From Edaphochlamys debaryana (lineage: Eukaryota > Chlorophyta > Chlorophyceae > Chlamydomonadales), in the NCBI GenBank assembly GCA_016858145.1, contig JAEHOE010000239.1:1-64000 (forward strand): a DNA stretch of 64,000 nucleotides, in the 5' to 3' direction. Shown here piece by piece: positions 23,301 through 35,093 of this stretch. The notes beneath the pieces were generated by a model that worked only from the letters and a program-made list of their open reading frames with translations, made no database searches and was not told the DNA's origin. The translations under genes and the position numbers were made by a program. Within the stretch, counting starts at the first letter, position 1. Each line of letters begins with the position of its first letter.

Positions 23301-25051
23301 CCCGAAACCGCCTTGCCAACCCACCCCTGCCCCCGCCTGCCCGCTTCTGCCCACCCCTTCCCGCCCTGCCCCGCAGCCCGAGAACCTGCTGCTGACCACC
23401 ACCTGGCAGCTGCGCCTGGCGGACTTCGGGGCCGCCATCAACCTGAACGAGGAGCGGGCGGTGACGCGCACGGGCACGGGTGAGAACGGGCACGGGCGAG
23501 CACGGGCATGGGCACGGGCGGTCACGGGCACGGGCACGAGCGATGACGGACGGGGGTGGGGATGGGCACGGGCACGGTGATCACGGGCAAGGGCGCCGGT
23601 GAGACTGGGCACGGGCACGAGCGATCACGGGCACGGGCACGGGCACTGGTGAGAACGGGCGCGGGTGAGCACGAGAACGGGCGTCGCCGTGGTGGGAGCG
23701 GGCGCGCTGAGTCGTGAGCGGAGCTCAGGGCTGAGAACGCGATGCGGACGGTAGTGCATGGGCTTGGGGTGGGAGCGGACAGGCGCAGCCGAGGAGGAAC
23801 GGGCATGCGGAGGGAGAAACCCAGGACAGCCGAGGGTTGCAGAGGGGCACGTGGTCACGCACACATGGGCTTTGGCGTGGCCGTGGGAGGGTGGCATCAG
23901 CAGGCGAAAGGAGGGCGTGGGATCAGGCAACTCCAGGCCTCGCGGGGTTGGTCAAGCCACTGATACCGTACTGTACTGCGTGCGCCCACGCCAGGGCACT
24001 GATTCCATGTAGCATGCTTGGCGTGCTGCGTCTAAGGGGGGGGGCGCTGATTGGGGGCCTGTGCGCGGTTGCGGTTGCTGTGGGGCTAACCGCCGCGCGC
24101 CGCCTGCCCCCCTTCCCTGCTCCAGTGGACTACATGGCACCCGAGGTGGAGCGCTGCCCGCTCAAGGCGCTGCCGCAGGACAACAAGGACGACCCCTCGC
24201 TCGCCTACTCCACGGCTGCGGTGAGCGAGCGTGGGAAGGATGGGGTGGCCGGCTACCGATGCCGCAGGCACCTCCCTCCTGTCCTCCCTCTCTCCTGACC
24301 TTCGCCGCAACCGGGGATCACAATCACCGCACCCTCTCTCCTGAGCTGCACCGAAGCCCATCGAGTACGCCTTCTCACCTCCCCTTGCTTCTCCTCCCCC
24401 CCCACCTTAGGACATGTGGTCCGTTGGAATCCTGGCGTACGAGATGCTGATCGGCTTCCCGCCGTTCGTACTGGGCAACGAATCGGGCAACCTGCTCAAC
24501 ACCAGCGGCGACTGGCAGCCGCCGGTGCCGGGCGTGGGGGATGGCAAGGAGCTTCGCTTCCCAGGGTTCGTGTCGGCCGGGGCGCAGGACTTCATCGCAA
24601 CGGCTCTGGCGGAGCGGCCGGGGGACCGACCCACGGCGGCGCAGGTGCGGCGGGGCTGTGGGCGGGGCATGCTCGGGGATGCCAACAAGGAATAGCGCAC
24701 GACCGTGCGCGCGACGTCCGCCGCGTCGCTTCCGCCCGAGGGTTCCCGCATGGTTGGGTCTTTTTGCGCGAGTGACCCTAGTCAAGGCGTGCCCCAGGCT
24801 TCCTGTGACGCCCCTTGCGCCCGACCACTCCCATCCTCCACCAACAGATGCAACGGCACCCCTGGCTAAAGCATGCCGTACGGCAGCACCGCATACGGCA
24901 GCAGAAGCAATCGGAGGAGGGGGGCCCCGTGGCTCCAATTGATGCCGTAACGGCGCAGGCGCGCCGCATGGCGGCGGTGGCGGGCGGGCGCCAGGCGGCC
25001 AGCAGGAGCAACCTGTCGACCGTTTCCACCGCCGCCTCCACTGGCCCATAG
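20346..25051 (+). CDS. Aurora-like serine/threonine protein kinase, 8 exons, 722 aa
   Basis: Exons: 20346-20796, 20974-21722, 22040-22192, 22412-22591, 23377-23479, 24126-24220, 24411-24644, 24848-25051 (TAG). All phases match. Residues 1-380 are a Ser/Pro/Ala/Gly-rich, probably disordered extension with a basic KKKSLLSSLRK patch. The kinase domain covers about 384-665: catalytic Lys413 in VVLKVY, alpha-C Glu431, HRDIKPEN with Asp509, DFG at 527-529, activation loop to MAPE at 549-552, then DMWSVGILAYEMLIGFPPF. Thr541 aligns with the activating Thr288 of human Aurora A, and RPTAAQ-MQRHPWL closes the domain. The glycine-rich loop is unusual (LYKGEVSSVY), with Tyr and Ser at the first and third glycine positions. 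It is not simply the known ciliary kinase CALK, whose activation loop (reported Thr193) lies far closer to the N-terminus. Roles in cell cycle, cilia or nutrient response are possible but unproven. Confidence 0.9.
23462..23693 (+). repeat. CGGGCACGGG-type minisatellite in a kinase-gene intron
   Basis: Degenerate tandem copies of a GGGCACGGG(T/C)GAG-like unit begin at the end of the kinase exon that encodes the activation loop and spread about 210 bp into the next intron. The array repeats the exon end and donor itself. Besides the true donor at 23480, GGTGAG or GGGTGAG motifs recur with GT at 23599, 23649 and 23665. Confidence 0.8.
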
Positions 25052-28000
25052 TGCGGCTCAGCGCCGGTGGACCCATGTTCAGCGGCCCCCTCGGAGCGCC
25101 AACCCCAGCCCCCTGGGGGGAAGTGCTCGCTGACAGAGTCCTCGGCACCCGGCCCCGTGGGGTGGCCTTGCGGACGATGCTCTCAGCCAGCAGACCGGAC
25201 AGGGACCAGCCTGAACCTTCTGGCAAGGGATATGGTGGACGGGATCTAGGGGCTAATGCTCAACGGTCAGAGCTCCATGGTTGAGGCCCTGTCTTGTTGC
25301 CTGTGCCGTGTACCGCTGCTAGCCAGTGGACGCTTGTGGAGCAGCGACCCGCGTGGGCGCGGCGACGGGAGGTAATGCAGGAGTGGGGGGCAGGGCGGAG
25401 GAGTGGGGGGCGCAGGAGTGGGGGGCGGTGGAGGACAGGGCGGAGGTGGGGCTGCGTGCGGGAAGCGGACACGACCACTGTTGGGGTGTGCAGCCAAATG
25501 GACGTGAAAGCAGGCAGGAGATGCCACACGGCCCTGCTCAAGAAAAGCAGCTGCGAGCTGCAATGCGAGCTCACATCATTGCAGTTGTTGTTCAGGGCGC
25601 ATTTGTTGCAGGGAAGGGTGCTAGAGGGGTGAGATTGCTGCAAGCTCTCTTCTGGTGGGGGGGCCTCAAGGCATCGTGCAACTCCGGGTTCCTGGATGCT
25701 GGGCAAATTAGAAACGGCATTGGTGCACAACGGGCAGGGCGCGAGACGAGACGCCTCTGTCTGATGTAGGGTTTGTGGGTATGCGCAAGGCTAGTGGATG
25801 GCCATCCGGGTCGGGGTGTTGAGGGATTGACAGGGCCTGAGCTGCAGTCTGCAAAGCGAATGGGAAGGGATCGTGAGGGGGAAAGTTTGACTTTGATCAA
25901 CCAAGGCGGTGTGAGCGCGCCGCGTCGGGGAGGGGATTAAGGGTGTTTTGCATCTAGGGTGGGGTCAGCGGGCCAGGCAAAGGCAGTTGGACTAGGCTTT
26001 GGTTAGCTGGGCTGGCGACAAGGGCGCTTAGGGCTCCGGCTCCGGCTCCTGAGAGGTCCGGGCTCAGGTACTTGGCCCTTAGTCAGGCTGCGACGTACGC
26101 ATAACGCCAACGGACCTATCTGCGCAAGGCGCGCCTGAGGGGGATGCCTTGAGTTGGCTTGGGGCAGCAGTACCCAGAAGTCCCTTTCTCAAATGGTTTT
26201 GGGAAGCACTTTTTCTGGCATTTTATTCTGCGCCCAAGCAAGCCGTAACAGAGTCGCCTCTGAAGCGGTGGTCTTGGCGGGTTCCGGCCTCCTTTCACCT
26301 TCGGCCTGAGTTCGGGGTCCACTCGGCATGCGGACACGATTTGCGCGCGCTCTTTAAACAAGACCCCCTTGAGTGGGGCAGGAACTCAAGCAAGTGAATG
26401 CCTTCAGTGGGTACTGCCACCTTTGCCTCCGTCAGCGTTCGGCTAGAGGCTTTAGCGACCCAGTGCCCTGCAGTGGTCTGTGCCGCAATGCATGTACCTG
26501 TGAACTTGCGTGTATCCACTCGGGACCTTTGGCGGCTTTTACCCTAGCTCTCAAGGGTCTGCCTGCGCTTGCTAATGTCCACCTTGCGCCGGGCACGGGT
26601 CGCCTGCCCCTTCGCCTCACCTAAGAGATGTTGTGTGGCGATTGGGAGGACGGGCTTGGTCGCCTGTCGTCCCCCGCCTCCTTGCTGAACCACTCGCAGT
26701 TCTGTGTTGGGGCTGGATGGCTCCGGGTCGCTGCTTCTGGGTTGTGAGCGAGCAAGTACACACTGGGAAGCTTGTTAGGATAAACGTAATGCTTTCACGG
26801 TTTCAGTTTGGGCGTGGTGTTGCAGCTTTGTCGGCGGTGTGGGAGTAAGCCCGCTAGAATCATCTGCTGGGGCTATGCTGCATCCAACGCTGGCGTGTGA
26901 GCAGAAGAAAGCCTCCGGTGCATCCCTGCCGTTTGGTGGGCGAGGAGGTGGGTTGGTGGGTAGCTGATTCTTGGGGTGATGGATGCCTTACGCGGCGCAG
27001 GGGCCAAGCAAGGCTTGCCCCTGCTTAGTGCGTTTGACTCTGGCTCTGTTCACGCCTTGAGGCAGGTTAAGCGAGTGATGTGGAGCTTTTGAGCCGCAGC
27101 TAGGTCAATACGGTATGGTGCTGCCATGATGTCCTCATCTGCTGTGGACGAGGTGAAAGCCGGTCACGAGAACGGCGGCGGCAGTGGGCAGGTGCTGGAC
27201 ATCAGGACTAAAAGGCACAGCAGAGGATGAGAGGATAGAGGAGGCGCGCATGGGCTATTGTGGCGAGGATTGATGGGTGGCGGAGGCGAAGGATTGACAC
27301 TGAGTGGGTGGGTAGCGCTTGAGGGATGGCGATACGCGCAGGAGCACGGCAACGTGCCGGGGCCGTAGCAATAGCAGTACCCGCAATCTTGGCCCGTCCA
27401 AGACGCACGCATACCAGTGCGGATTGTTGGATCGGCAAGGCCTCCAAACGGTGGACTGGGGTCTAGAGCTGGGTGTGGCTTTGTAACGCACGTCTGGCCA
27501 TTGCACGCGCCACGCTGTCCGTCGTCACCTCGTCGGGAGTCTTGTGCTCTTGACAGAGGCCTGAGCTTTGAGGTTCTGCAAGCTGCAGCAGGTTTGAAGA
27601 CTGATACATCAAGCCGGGGTCAGGTCAATGCGCGCTTGCACGGGGTGCATTGGGACTCATTTGGGAGCCCCACAAGGCCCTGCAACCCTAAGTTTCCGAC
27701 ATCGGGGGTGGTGGTACCTGCCTCTTCCATCACCTGACTTGCATAAGAACACCGCGCCCCCAGCTACCAACCGCCCGTGCATTGGCTTGTTGTTGTTGCC
27801 CCAGAGCAGGGGCTACGCCTTTGCCGTCACGTCAAACACCCCCCGCACAAAAGGGGGCGAGCCCTGACTGCTACGCAGCTCAGTGGTGCAGTCCGGCGCT
27901 GTGGCCCTTCTGCTTAAACTCAGCCATGCTGCACGAGGGCACTGCTTGGAAGCTGAACAATTGCAGCTCGTTCCCTCTCTCGCCCGCGGCCCATTCCAGC

Positions 28001-28316
28001 CAAGCCTGCTCCCTTCCGCCTAGCCCACCGGCCGCCATGCTGCTATCTCTGCCTGTCACCTTGCCCGCCCGCGTTTCTGCGTGCAGCCGCCAGGGCAGGA
28101 CACCTCGCTTCGCCTTTGTAGGCCACCGAGAGCCTTCCTCGAGGGCTCGACAGGGGACTCGAGGCCTTGACTACTGCTCCTGCCCCAACCCAGCCCGTGC
28201 GCCCAGGCTGGCGTCTAGTGCACGGCTGACTCCGCCCCATCTGCCCTGCTGCCTGCAGCCTGTGGACCTCGGCACGCTGACTGTTTGCCGCTCGCCCGGC
28301 ACGTCTGCCCGTGCAC
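25052..28316. other. 3.3-kb interval between convergent genes, no gene supported
   Basis: The interval lies between the kinase stop and the stop of the duplicated-module gene on the other strand. It holds no convincing exons. Base composition is less GC-biased from about 25850 to 27500. A TGTAA on the plus strand occurs at 27482-27486, but none was noticed closer to the kinase stop. The 3' UTR is therefore either long or uses another signal. A non-coding transcript is possible but not supported by sequence alone. Confidence 0.4.
25379..25440 (+). repeat. short GGAGTGGGGGGC minisatellite
   Basis: Three copies of GGAGTGGGGGGC, separated by GCGCA or AGGGCGGA spacers, plus a fourth partial copy lie in the 3' flank of the kinase gene. 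The G-runs have quadruplex potential on the plus strand. Confidence 0.7.
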
Positions 28317-31300
28317 TCAGGCATCGGGCTGGTGCTCAGCGGCGAGGTGGTCGGCGGCCGGCGGCCCGCAGAAGAGTGTGTTGGAAGCGGCGGTGATGGT
28401 GCCCCCGGTGACTGTGAAGCTGCCCGCCAGCTTCCCCTCCTCGGCCAGGGCCCGGGGGCCCATGCCCCGCATCCCCGCCAGGAGCCCGCCGTAGGCCGCC
28501 TGTGCCACGGAGGGGTCCATGGCGGCCTGGGGTCGGGCGAAGGAAGGGGAGGAGGGGAAAGGGATAGGGACAGGAGTGTGGGTGTGCCGTGATGTTGGAC
28601 CCAGAGTTCCGACAGGGTTTGGAAAGGATAGGGCCGGAGAGAGGGGATTTGGTTACCGCACCCACGACAGGCAGATCGGCGGGCGGATTCCCGTTTAAAC
28701 CAACCCACGTGCATCTGCCCGCCCCTTTGTGGCCATGTTACCCCCCCCCCCCACACGAGCAGCCCTGAACACATCCCACAATACAATGCTCCCCAGCCCT
28801 CCCGATGCTGAACTCACGCGAATGCCATCGTACGGCGGCTCGAGCTCCGTACTCAGCAGGATGCCGTGCAGCACCTCCGTCTCATCGTCGGGTGACGACG
28901 GCCTGCATGGAGGAAGGGGCGGTGCGGCCGAAGTCAAGCTCAACAGCCATAGCATGTTCATTCAGATCCCTCCAAGGTGGCAGACCACGCAGAAGCCCCC
29001 TGCTGCAGGAGCGCCCCTGCCTGCCGCCCCTGCCTGGCGCGTACCTGCCCTGCCCTGCCCACCAAAGCACCCACCCAAAGGCGTCCGGCACAAACACTGC
29101 GCGGTGCGTGCGGGGGCTCGGGTGCAGCGTGGGGTCCTGGCACACGTTGGGGCGCAGGCCGGCCTCGCCCGCCGGCGGCATCGTCGGGCCGGCCGGCGGC
29201 GGCAGGAGGGCATCCACCGCCGGCGTAGTGGAGTCGGCCGGCGGCGGCAGGGCGGCAAAGAGGTCCGGCAGCAGCGGCGACCGCGGGTCCACGGACAGCA
29301 GCGCCCCGTCGTGGTCGATGCTGTAGACGCGGAGCTTCAAGTCCTCAGTGCCAAGGTACTGGTGGTTGGCCCGGAATACGAAGGCTAGGCGCTCGCACAG
29401 GCTGGCGCGCGAGGCCTGGTGCAGGGTGTGGAGCAGGGCCCGGTCCGAGCGGCACTGGGGCGACACCTGAGGGGGGGGCAGCGGGCGGGAAGGGCAGCGG
29501 TCGGGCTACTGTGGCCGGCACGTTGGGAAGAGCGGAGGGCATGGAGGGATCAGAACAAAAGCCGGGAGGTTAAGCACGCTAGCCATGTTCAAAATGGTGC
29601 TGGGCCGCAGGTGGACGGGCGGCCCAAGGCGGCTGCGGGCCGCCTCTTAAACAACAGCCCCAAGCCAGGCAGTACCAGGCGAGCCCGCGTGTAGCAGCCC
29701 CTCCCCAACCCTCGCGCAGCAGCCAGCCCCATCTCACCTCGAACTTGGCCCGCCCTTCCCAGACCAGGCCCGCCGACTCCCGCCCGCACGGCTGCTCGCA
29801 CGCGGCCGGTGTGCGGGCAAAGACGTGGCCCGTCACCTCGATGCCGTTCAGGAAGAGAGGGCCCTCCTGGCCCGACCCGCCCTCGGCCGGGAGGGGGTCG
29901 GGCGGCTCCCGGCGGTCCAGCACGCAGAGCACGTTGCAGCCCCACGGCTCGTACCCCTCAGACAGCATGGAGAGCGTGGGCTGGAAGAGGAGCGGCGCCT
30001 GGCGGATGCATCGTATGAAGGAGAGAGCTCAGTAGCAGACTTAACAAGCGTCTGGTGTTGCAATGCGAAGAGTAAACCGCTGGGTTTTGCCGGCGCAATA
30101 ATCCGATCACCCGAGATCCGTGCCTCCCTTCCTAGCTGCACCCTCTCGACCGAAGCTGCTGATCCCGTCAGCGCCCGAGGAGCCAAAGCCCAAGACACTC
30201 ACATCCCGTAGCCTTGGTTGATCCTCGGCCCCCCTTGCCCCACCTTGTGCTGGTCCTCCGGCAGCAGATCCAGGCTGCTGCAGCCGTCCTGCCACTTGAA
30301 GCACGCGGAGGCGCCGGGCTTGGGCTCCCGGGCGCTGTACTGGAGGCCGCTGAGCACCACCGCGTCCCCCAGGTGCGGCCCCTGCTGGAGCAGGTCCACG
30401 ACAAAGGCGGCATCGGTGGCGGACACCTCGGCGATGCGACCGCCGGCCCCTGCGCCACCGCTGCCGCCAGCACTAGTGCCGCCGGCCCCTCCGCTGCCGT
30501 CCTGCCGCAGCACGAAGGCGGTGGTGACGCCATAGTTGTTGGACTGCAGGGCTTCGATGATGCAGTCGTGGGGGCAGATGACGCCCAGCAGGGTGCCGCG
30601 TATGCTGAAGCCGGCGCCGGCGAGGGGCGGGTGGTGGAGGGGGCCGGCAGGGGCCAGGCCGCGATCGGTGTGGGCGCCGTGGCTAAGCGGTGCTGCGGTG
30701 TTCTGCTGATGGTGAAGGTCGTGGTAGGCGGTGATGGTGCCCCCGCTGACTGTGAAGCTGCCCGCCAGCTTCCCCTCCTCGGCCAGGGCCCGGGGGCCCA
30801 TGCCCCGCATCCCCGCCAGGCGCCCGCCGTAGGCCGCCCGCGCCACGGAGGGGGCCATGGCGGCCTAGGGGTCGGGGGGAGGGGAGATTGGGGGAGGCAG
30901 GAACTGGTTCATATCACGAGCTTGGGCTTGAAGGCGTCAGGTGCGCCTGGGTCCCATGCGCTCGCCTCGGCTCTGGTATGGCTCTCGGCAGCTCACGTGC
31001 CAGAGAGCTTGCTACTGTGCGTGTTGACGGGCGAATCACGTGACAATCAAACCGGCGCTGCACGACAAGGCCCAGTACTTGAGCCTAGGCTATGCAGCCT
31101 GCATCCCCCCGAGTGCCGCACTGCCGTACGCACCTCGAAGCCGTCGAAGCCCGGCTCTATGCGGGCGCCCAGCAGCTGGCCGTGCAGCTGCAGCGGGGGC
31201 TCTCCCGCCCCAGGCGCTGAGGCCCCGTCCGTGTCCATGCGGTCAGCGCCGTCGGGAGCGGGGCTGTGGGGGGGCAGGGCGTGGGGTGTGGAGTCAGGGG

Positions 31301-32889
31301 GCTTGAATCATTGCACGCTGGAAGCAGCTCTACTCGGAGAGCACTGCGCCTTGGAGCTTAACTGTAGCTCTGGCCTGTGTCCATGTGATGTGCGCCTGTG
31401 GCCATGTTACAAACCTCCTACACAAGCTTTGAGGGCCCCCGTCCTCACGTGCCCAGCCCCGCCGCATAACACGCGCTCACCGGAAGCCGTATGGCACGAA
31501 CACCGCCCGGAGGCAGTGCCGTACATCGTGTGCCGTGCCATAGCCGCTCCGCATGACGGGCTCCAGACCCGACCCGGGCGGGGGCAGGGCGGCGTACAGG
31601 AGCTGCAGGATGTCCTCCTGGCCCTGGTGGGGCTCGCGGAGGGAGTCGACCAGCAGCACCGCGCCCTCATGGTGGATGTGGTATAAGTGTGTCTTGTGGC
31701 CCTCAACCCAGCTGTTGGTGAACTTGGCATTGAAGATAAAGGTGAGCCGCTGCGCCAGGCTAGGCCCGGTCGCGTGGCGGTACAGCTCCTGCAGGCTGCG
31801 GACAGAGCGGTGCGCGGTGTCCGCCTGGGGTGGGGTGGGGAGCGGGAGAAGGGAAAATGCCGGGGCATTCGCTCAAGCAAGGAGAGCGCGGTCAGCGCTG
31901 AGGCGCACGGGCAGAAGGCTGGCAACTGTACTGCAACCGTACGGCATGAATGGGCTCTGGAGGAGAGTGCTGGGCAGGCCTCTTGCAGGAAACATGACAG
32001 CCCTTTGGCGCATAGGCAGGAGGCTGGCCAGTGCACTGCGCTCACCTGAGCCACGATCCTATCCTGCCTGCGCGCACCTGGATGACGGCCGGCCCCTCGT
32101 ACACAAGCGTGTGGCTAGCATCGTCGCTGCTGCTGTTCTTGGGGTCGGGCGCGACAGCGCTGGCACGGCGGAAGACGTGGCCGCGCAGCGTGAGGGCGGA
32201 GCCCCCCTCCCACAGGTCCTCGGCGCTGGGGCTGGCCCCCGGCTCCAGGGGGTCCAGCACGCACAGCGCGTTGATGCCGTACGTGCCCACGCCCTGCTCC
32301 ACCAGCATTGAGAGAGTGGGGTTGAAGAGGGGCGTGGGCTCCGGCTGCGAGGTAGGAAGGGACGAGAAGCGAAGGGGGGAGGGCGGGGTCAGGGGGAGTT
32401 GGGCTCATGTCGGGAGGGGTGAGGCGAGTGATGCAGGTTAAGCGGGGGAGGAAGTAAGGGTCTAGGCCATGAAGGCGTCAGGTGAGTAAGGTCCTACTGG
32501 GCTGGAGGCAGGTGGAGGGAGTGCTCGCACGCCAGGCCTTGTAAGCCTTGGCGGGGATCATGGCATCGCACCTGCTGCGGGGTCAGCAGGTCGATCTCTG
32601 AGCCCGCGTCCAGGTATAAGGTCTCGGTGATGGCGGGGTTCGTGTGTCCTCTGCCGGGCTTCAGCCCATCAGCGAAGACCGGGTCGCCGATGTGGCGCTC
32701 CCGCAGCAGCTTCACGCCAACGGGTCTGAAGTGGGTGACGTCTACAATGTCGCTGGTGCCGGAGCGCAAGATGTGGAAGACGTTGATCGTGAAGTTCGTG
32801 GCGCGCAGATCAATGATCGGGTGGTCCTTCTGGCACACGACCCCCAGCAGGACGCCCTCCTCTGACGAGTGCGGGTCATAGTAATACAT
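28317..32889 (-). CDS. uncharacterised protein with an internally duplicated multi-exon module, at least 9 exons
   Basis: Family not recognised. Exons in transcript order: 32889-32572 (A), 32344-32078 (B), 31824-31481 (C), 31263-31134 (D), 30864-30244 (E), 29998-29738 (F), 29466-29075 (G), 28902-28818 (H), 28526-28317 (I, stop). All phases match, giving 875 residues from the ATG at 32889. Exons E-F-G-H repeat A-B-C-D with the same junction phases (0,0,2,0). Paired cores: LLGVVCQKD / LLGVICPHD, FNPTLSMLVEQG / FQPTLSMLSEGY followed by xALCVLD-type strands and GHVF, LAQRLTFIFNAKF / LCERLAFVFRANH, and LRAVFVPYGF / HRAVFVPDAF. Exon I repeats the start of E (AAMxPSVAxAAYGG...) and then ends, a truncated third module. 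No signal peptide or membrane span is evident in the modelled part. The 5' end is uncertain: an acceptor just upstream (CTCTAG before about 32914) allows the frame to continue, so further upstream exons may exist. Confidence 0.72.
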
Positions 32890-35093
32890 GGCGCCCCAGG
32901 GGTCCAACGAACGCTAGAGCGCGCAGCTTTGGCCCTGTGGGTGGGAGTGGGGGTAGGAGTGTTGTGCGTTAGCTCGTGCACGGCAGCACGGCAGCGCTAC
33001 GAAGAGGGACCCGCCTCGCCCTAGGGTTGATCGCTGCCTAAGCGCTGAGGCCTCTGGACCCACCCGAGGCTCACCCAAGCCACCCGAGAAAGCTAGCTGC
33101 TTCAGCGCTTTGAACCTGTACGGCACGCCGGTGTGGAGAGGTTGTCCCTGTGGGGTGGGTCAACAAGTTATAAGAGGAGAGGGGCACACAGTTCAGGGCC
33201 AGGGCAGAGCACGCGGCGGACAGCCGAGCGGGGTCCAAAGACAACATGGGGGAGGGGTGTGCCCCCGTGGCAAGTGAGGGGCACAGGGTAGGGCGGCGCA
33301 GTCGTGGACCTCCCCAGGCCCCAGGCTCACGCGCACGTGGGTAGATTGAAGATACACACTGCAGGCACTAGAGCGGCAATCCTGCGTTGCTGACCTGCAG
33401 GCATGCGGGGAAGAGGACGCTCAGGTGGTGTGCGGGACAATTCGGGGCTCAACGTCAGGACGGCAACGTCAGGGCCTCGGCGCCCTGAGTGGCCAACGAA
33501 AGCTCAGCACTCAGCGTGCACTACACATGCAAAGCACTGCAAAGCGCTGAATCCAACAAGCGCCTGCTGGGCTTCCGGAGGCCGGAGCTCCCCACGCGTG
33601 GGGGCCCAGTCTCAGGGAGCGAGGCTTCCAACCACGAATGGGGCAGCACAGGGCCGGCACATACAGTATGTAGGTAGGCTCACCAGGATGGGAGCGGCGT
33701 CACGAGTTGTGCAACAGGCGCTAGAGCCGCGGGGGAGCTTGGCTGGCCTACAGGCGATGCGGAGGCAAAGACGCTGGGGTGCGCGGTGCGGGGATGGCAT
33801 GGCGCCGGGATGGCGTGGCATAGGCACCCCAGGGCACCCCTGAGTGGCCACCGATATCTCAGTAGGCACTCCAGATGCAGAGTAGCGCAAAGCGCTGAAC
33901 CCAGCTAGCGCCGGCTGGGCAAGGCCGGCCCGTCGCTCACCTGGCGGCCAGAGCGCGCGCGTGGGGTCAGGTAGGGTGCGATTGCGCGGGTTGCGATGTC
34001 TCGGCGTGTCTGTATGTGTACCGGTGACTGCACCGCGTGCTCTCATCCACACCGTGTCGCGAAGTCGTCTCGAGCGCGACAAGGTTGAGCCAGCTCGCGG
34101 CGCAGGCCCGGCCGCGAGCAAGGTTGCGCCCGCGCGCCCGCAAAGGCTCCTGCAGGAAAGGTCCGCATCAAGGACCTCCATCCTCCAGCTGCTGGTAACA
34201 GGAGAAGCTCCTGAGCGAGCCTGGCACCAGCTGTTGATGCGCGAGCATGCCGCAAGCGCCGGTGGAGTTGCGCATTCCAAGACGTCCATAGCTTGCGTCT
34301 GGAGCTTGATGGCTACATGATACGCTAGGCAACATGGTAGTTTGCCTGGTGCTGGTCGGCAACGTGCGCGTGTTGGGCGAGCGACTCTCAATGCTGAGCT
34401 GTATGCATTTTATACCGCAGCTGTTGAGAATTTGCGGTATGGGACCAGGGGCCGAGGGTAACGCGTTGTGCCCTCAGGCACGAACACATCTCGCATCCCC
34501 CGAGCACCGGACCGCGACCCCGGCCATCCTTCCGGCCCTCCCTTCAACGCGGGCGGTATTCAACGCAGGTCCACATGTGCGCTACATGAAAAACATGCAA
34601 AGATTGCCGGATGCGAGGCGGCATATGCGCAACTGCCTTGCATGGCACGAGAACATCTCGCACTGTGCATCGCCTCGCCATACTACGGTACAAAACCCTT
34701 GCCATACTACAAAACCCTCACCGGTCCCTGCACCGCACCGCACCGCCTCAGCCCAGTTCACTGATACCTGCAGGGCTCAGGCATGGCACCACGATCCCTT
34801 GCTCCTTTCGCAGTGTCCCTGGCCATGCTCCTTCCGGTCCCTACGCAGTCTGCGAAGTAAAGTGCGGCCAAGCCCTCGAGTCCTACATGGGTTGGGGGGC
34901 GCATGGATGCTGGGCTGACGCTGTCCGTGACGGGCTGCCATGGGCACCCAATTTTGGCTGGGCAGAGGAGGAAGCCCTTACTCCAGCAGACGCACCTAGG
35001 GACGGACGGTGCCAGCTGCCCCGCCCGGCATGGCGCAGTCCACACAAGCATGCGAGCGGCAGGAGTCCGCATCCTGCCCATCCGCTGGTCGTG
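32890..35093. other. 2.2-kb interval upstream of the duplicated-module gene, no gene supported
   Basis: The interval presumably carries the promoter, 5' UTR and possibly missing first exon(s) of the gene to its left, and the 3' flank of the gene to its right (both minus strand). A weak candidate exon was seen on the minus strand near 33126-33090 (VFKALKQLAFSG) but could not be tied in. Diverged direct repeats occur at 33484-33920. Short duplications occur at 34465-34665 (GGCACGA(A/G)CACATCTCGCA-like) and 34676-34715 (CCATACTAC...CAAAACCC). Confidence 0.4.
33484..33920 (+). repeat. pair of diverged direct repeats about 80 bp long
   Basis: 33484-33572 and 33837-33920 both begin CCCTGAGTGGCCA. 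Both continue through (C/A)TCAG, CACT, CA-ATGCA, GCAAAGCGCTGAA and AGCGCC-GCTGGGC in the same order, with substitutions and small gaps. They look like two old copies of a repeat about 355 bp apart. Confidence 0.6.

Noticed and set aside
20346..25051. Calling the kinase CALK
   Set aside because: CALK's reported activation-loop threonine (about residue 193) implies a near N-terminal kinase domain. Here the matching threonine is at about residue 541.
33612..34918. Long frames on both strands (about 195-260 codons) in the region upstream of the duplicated-module gene
   Set aside because: No domain, signal peptide, splice context or consistent start. They overlap each other and diverged repeats.
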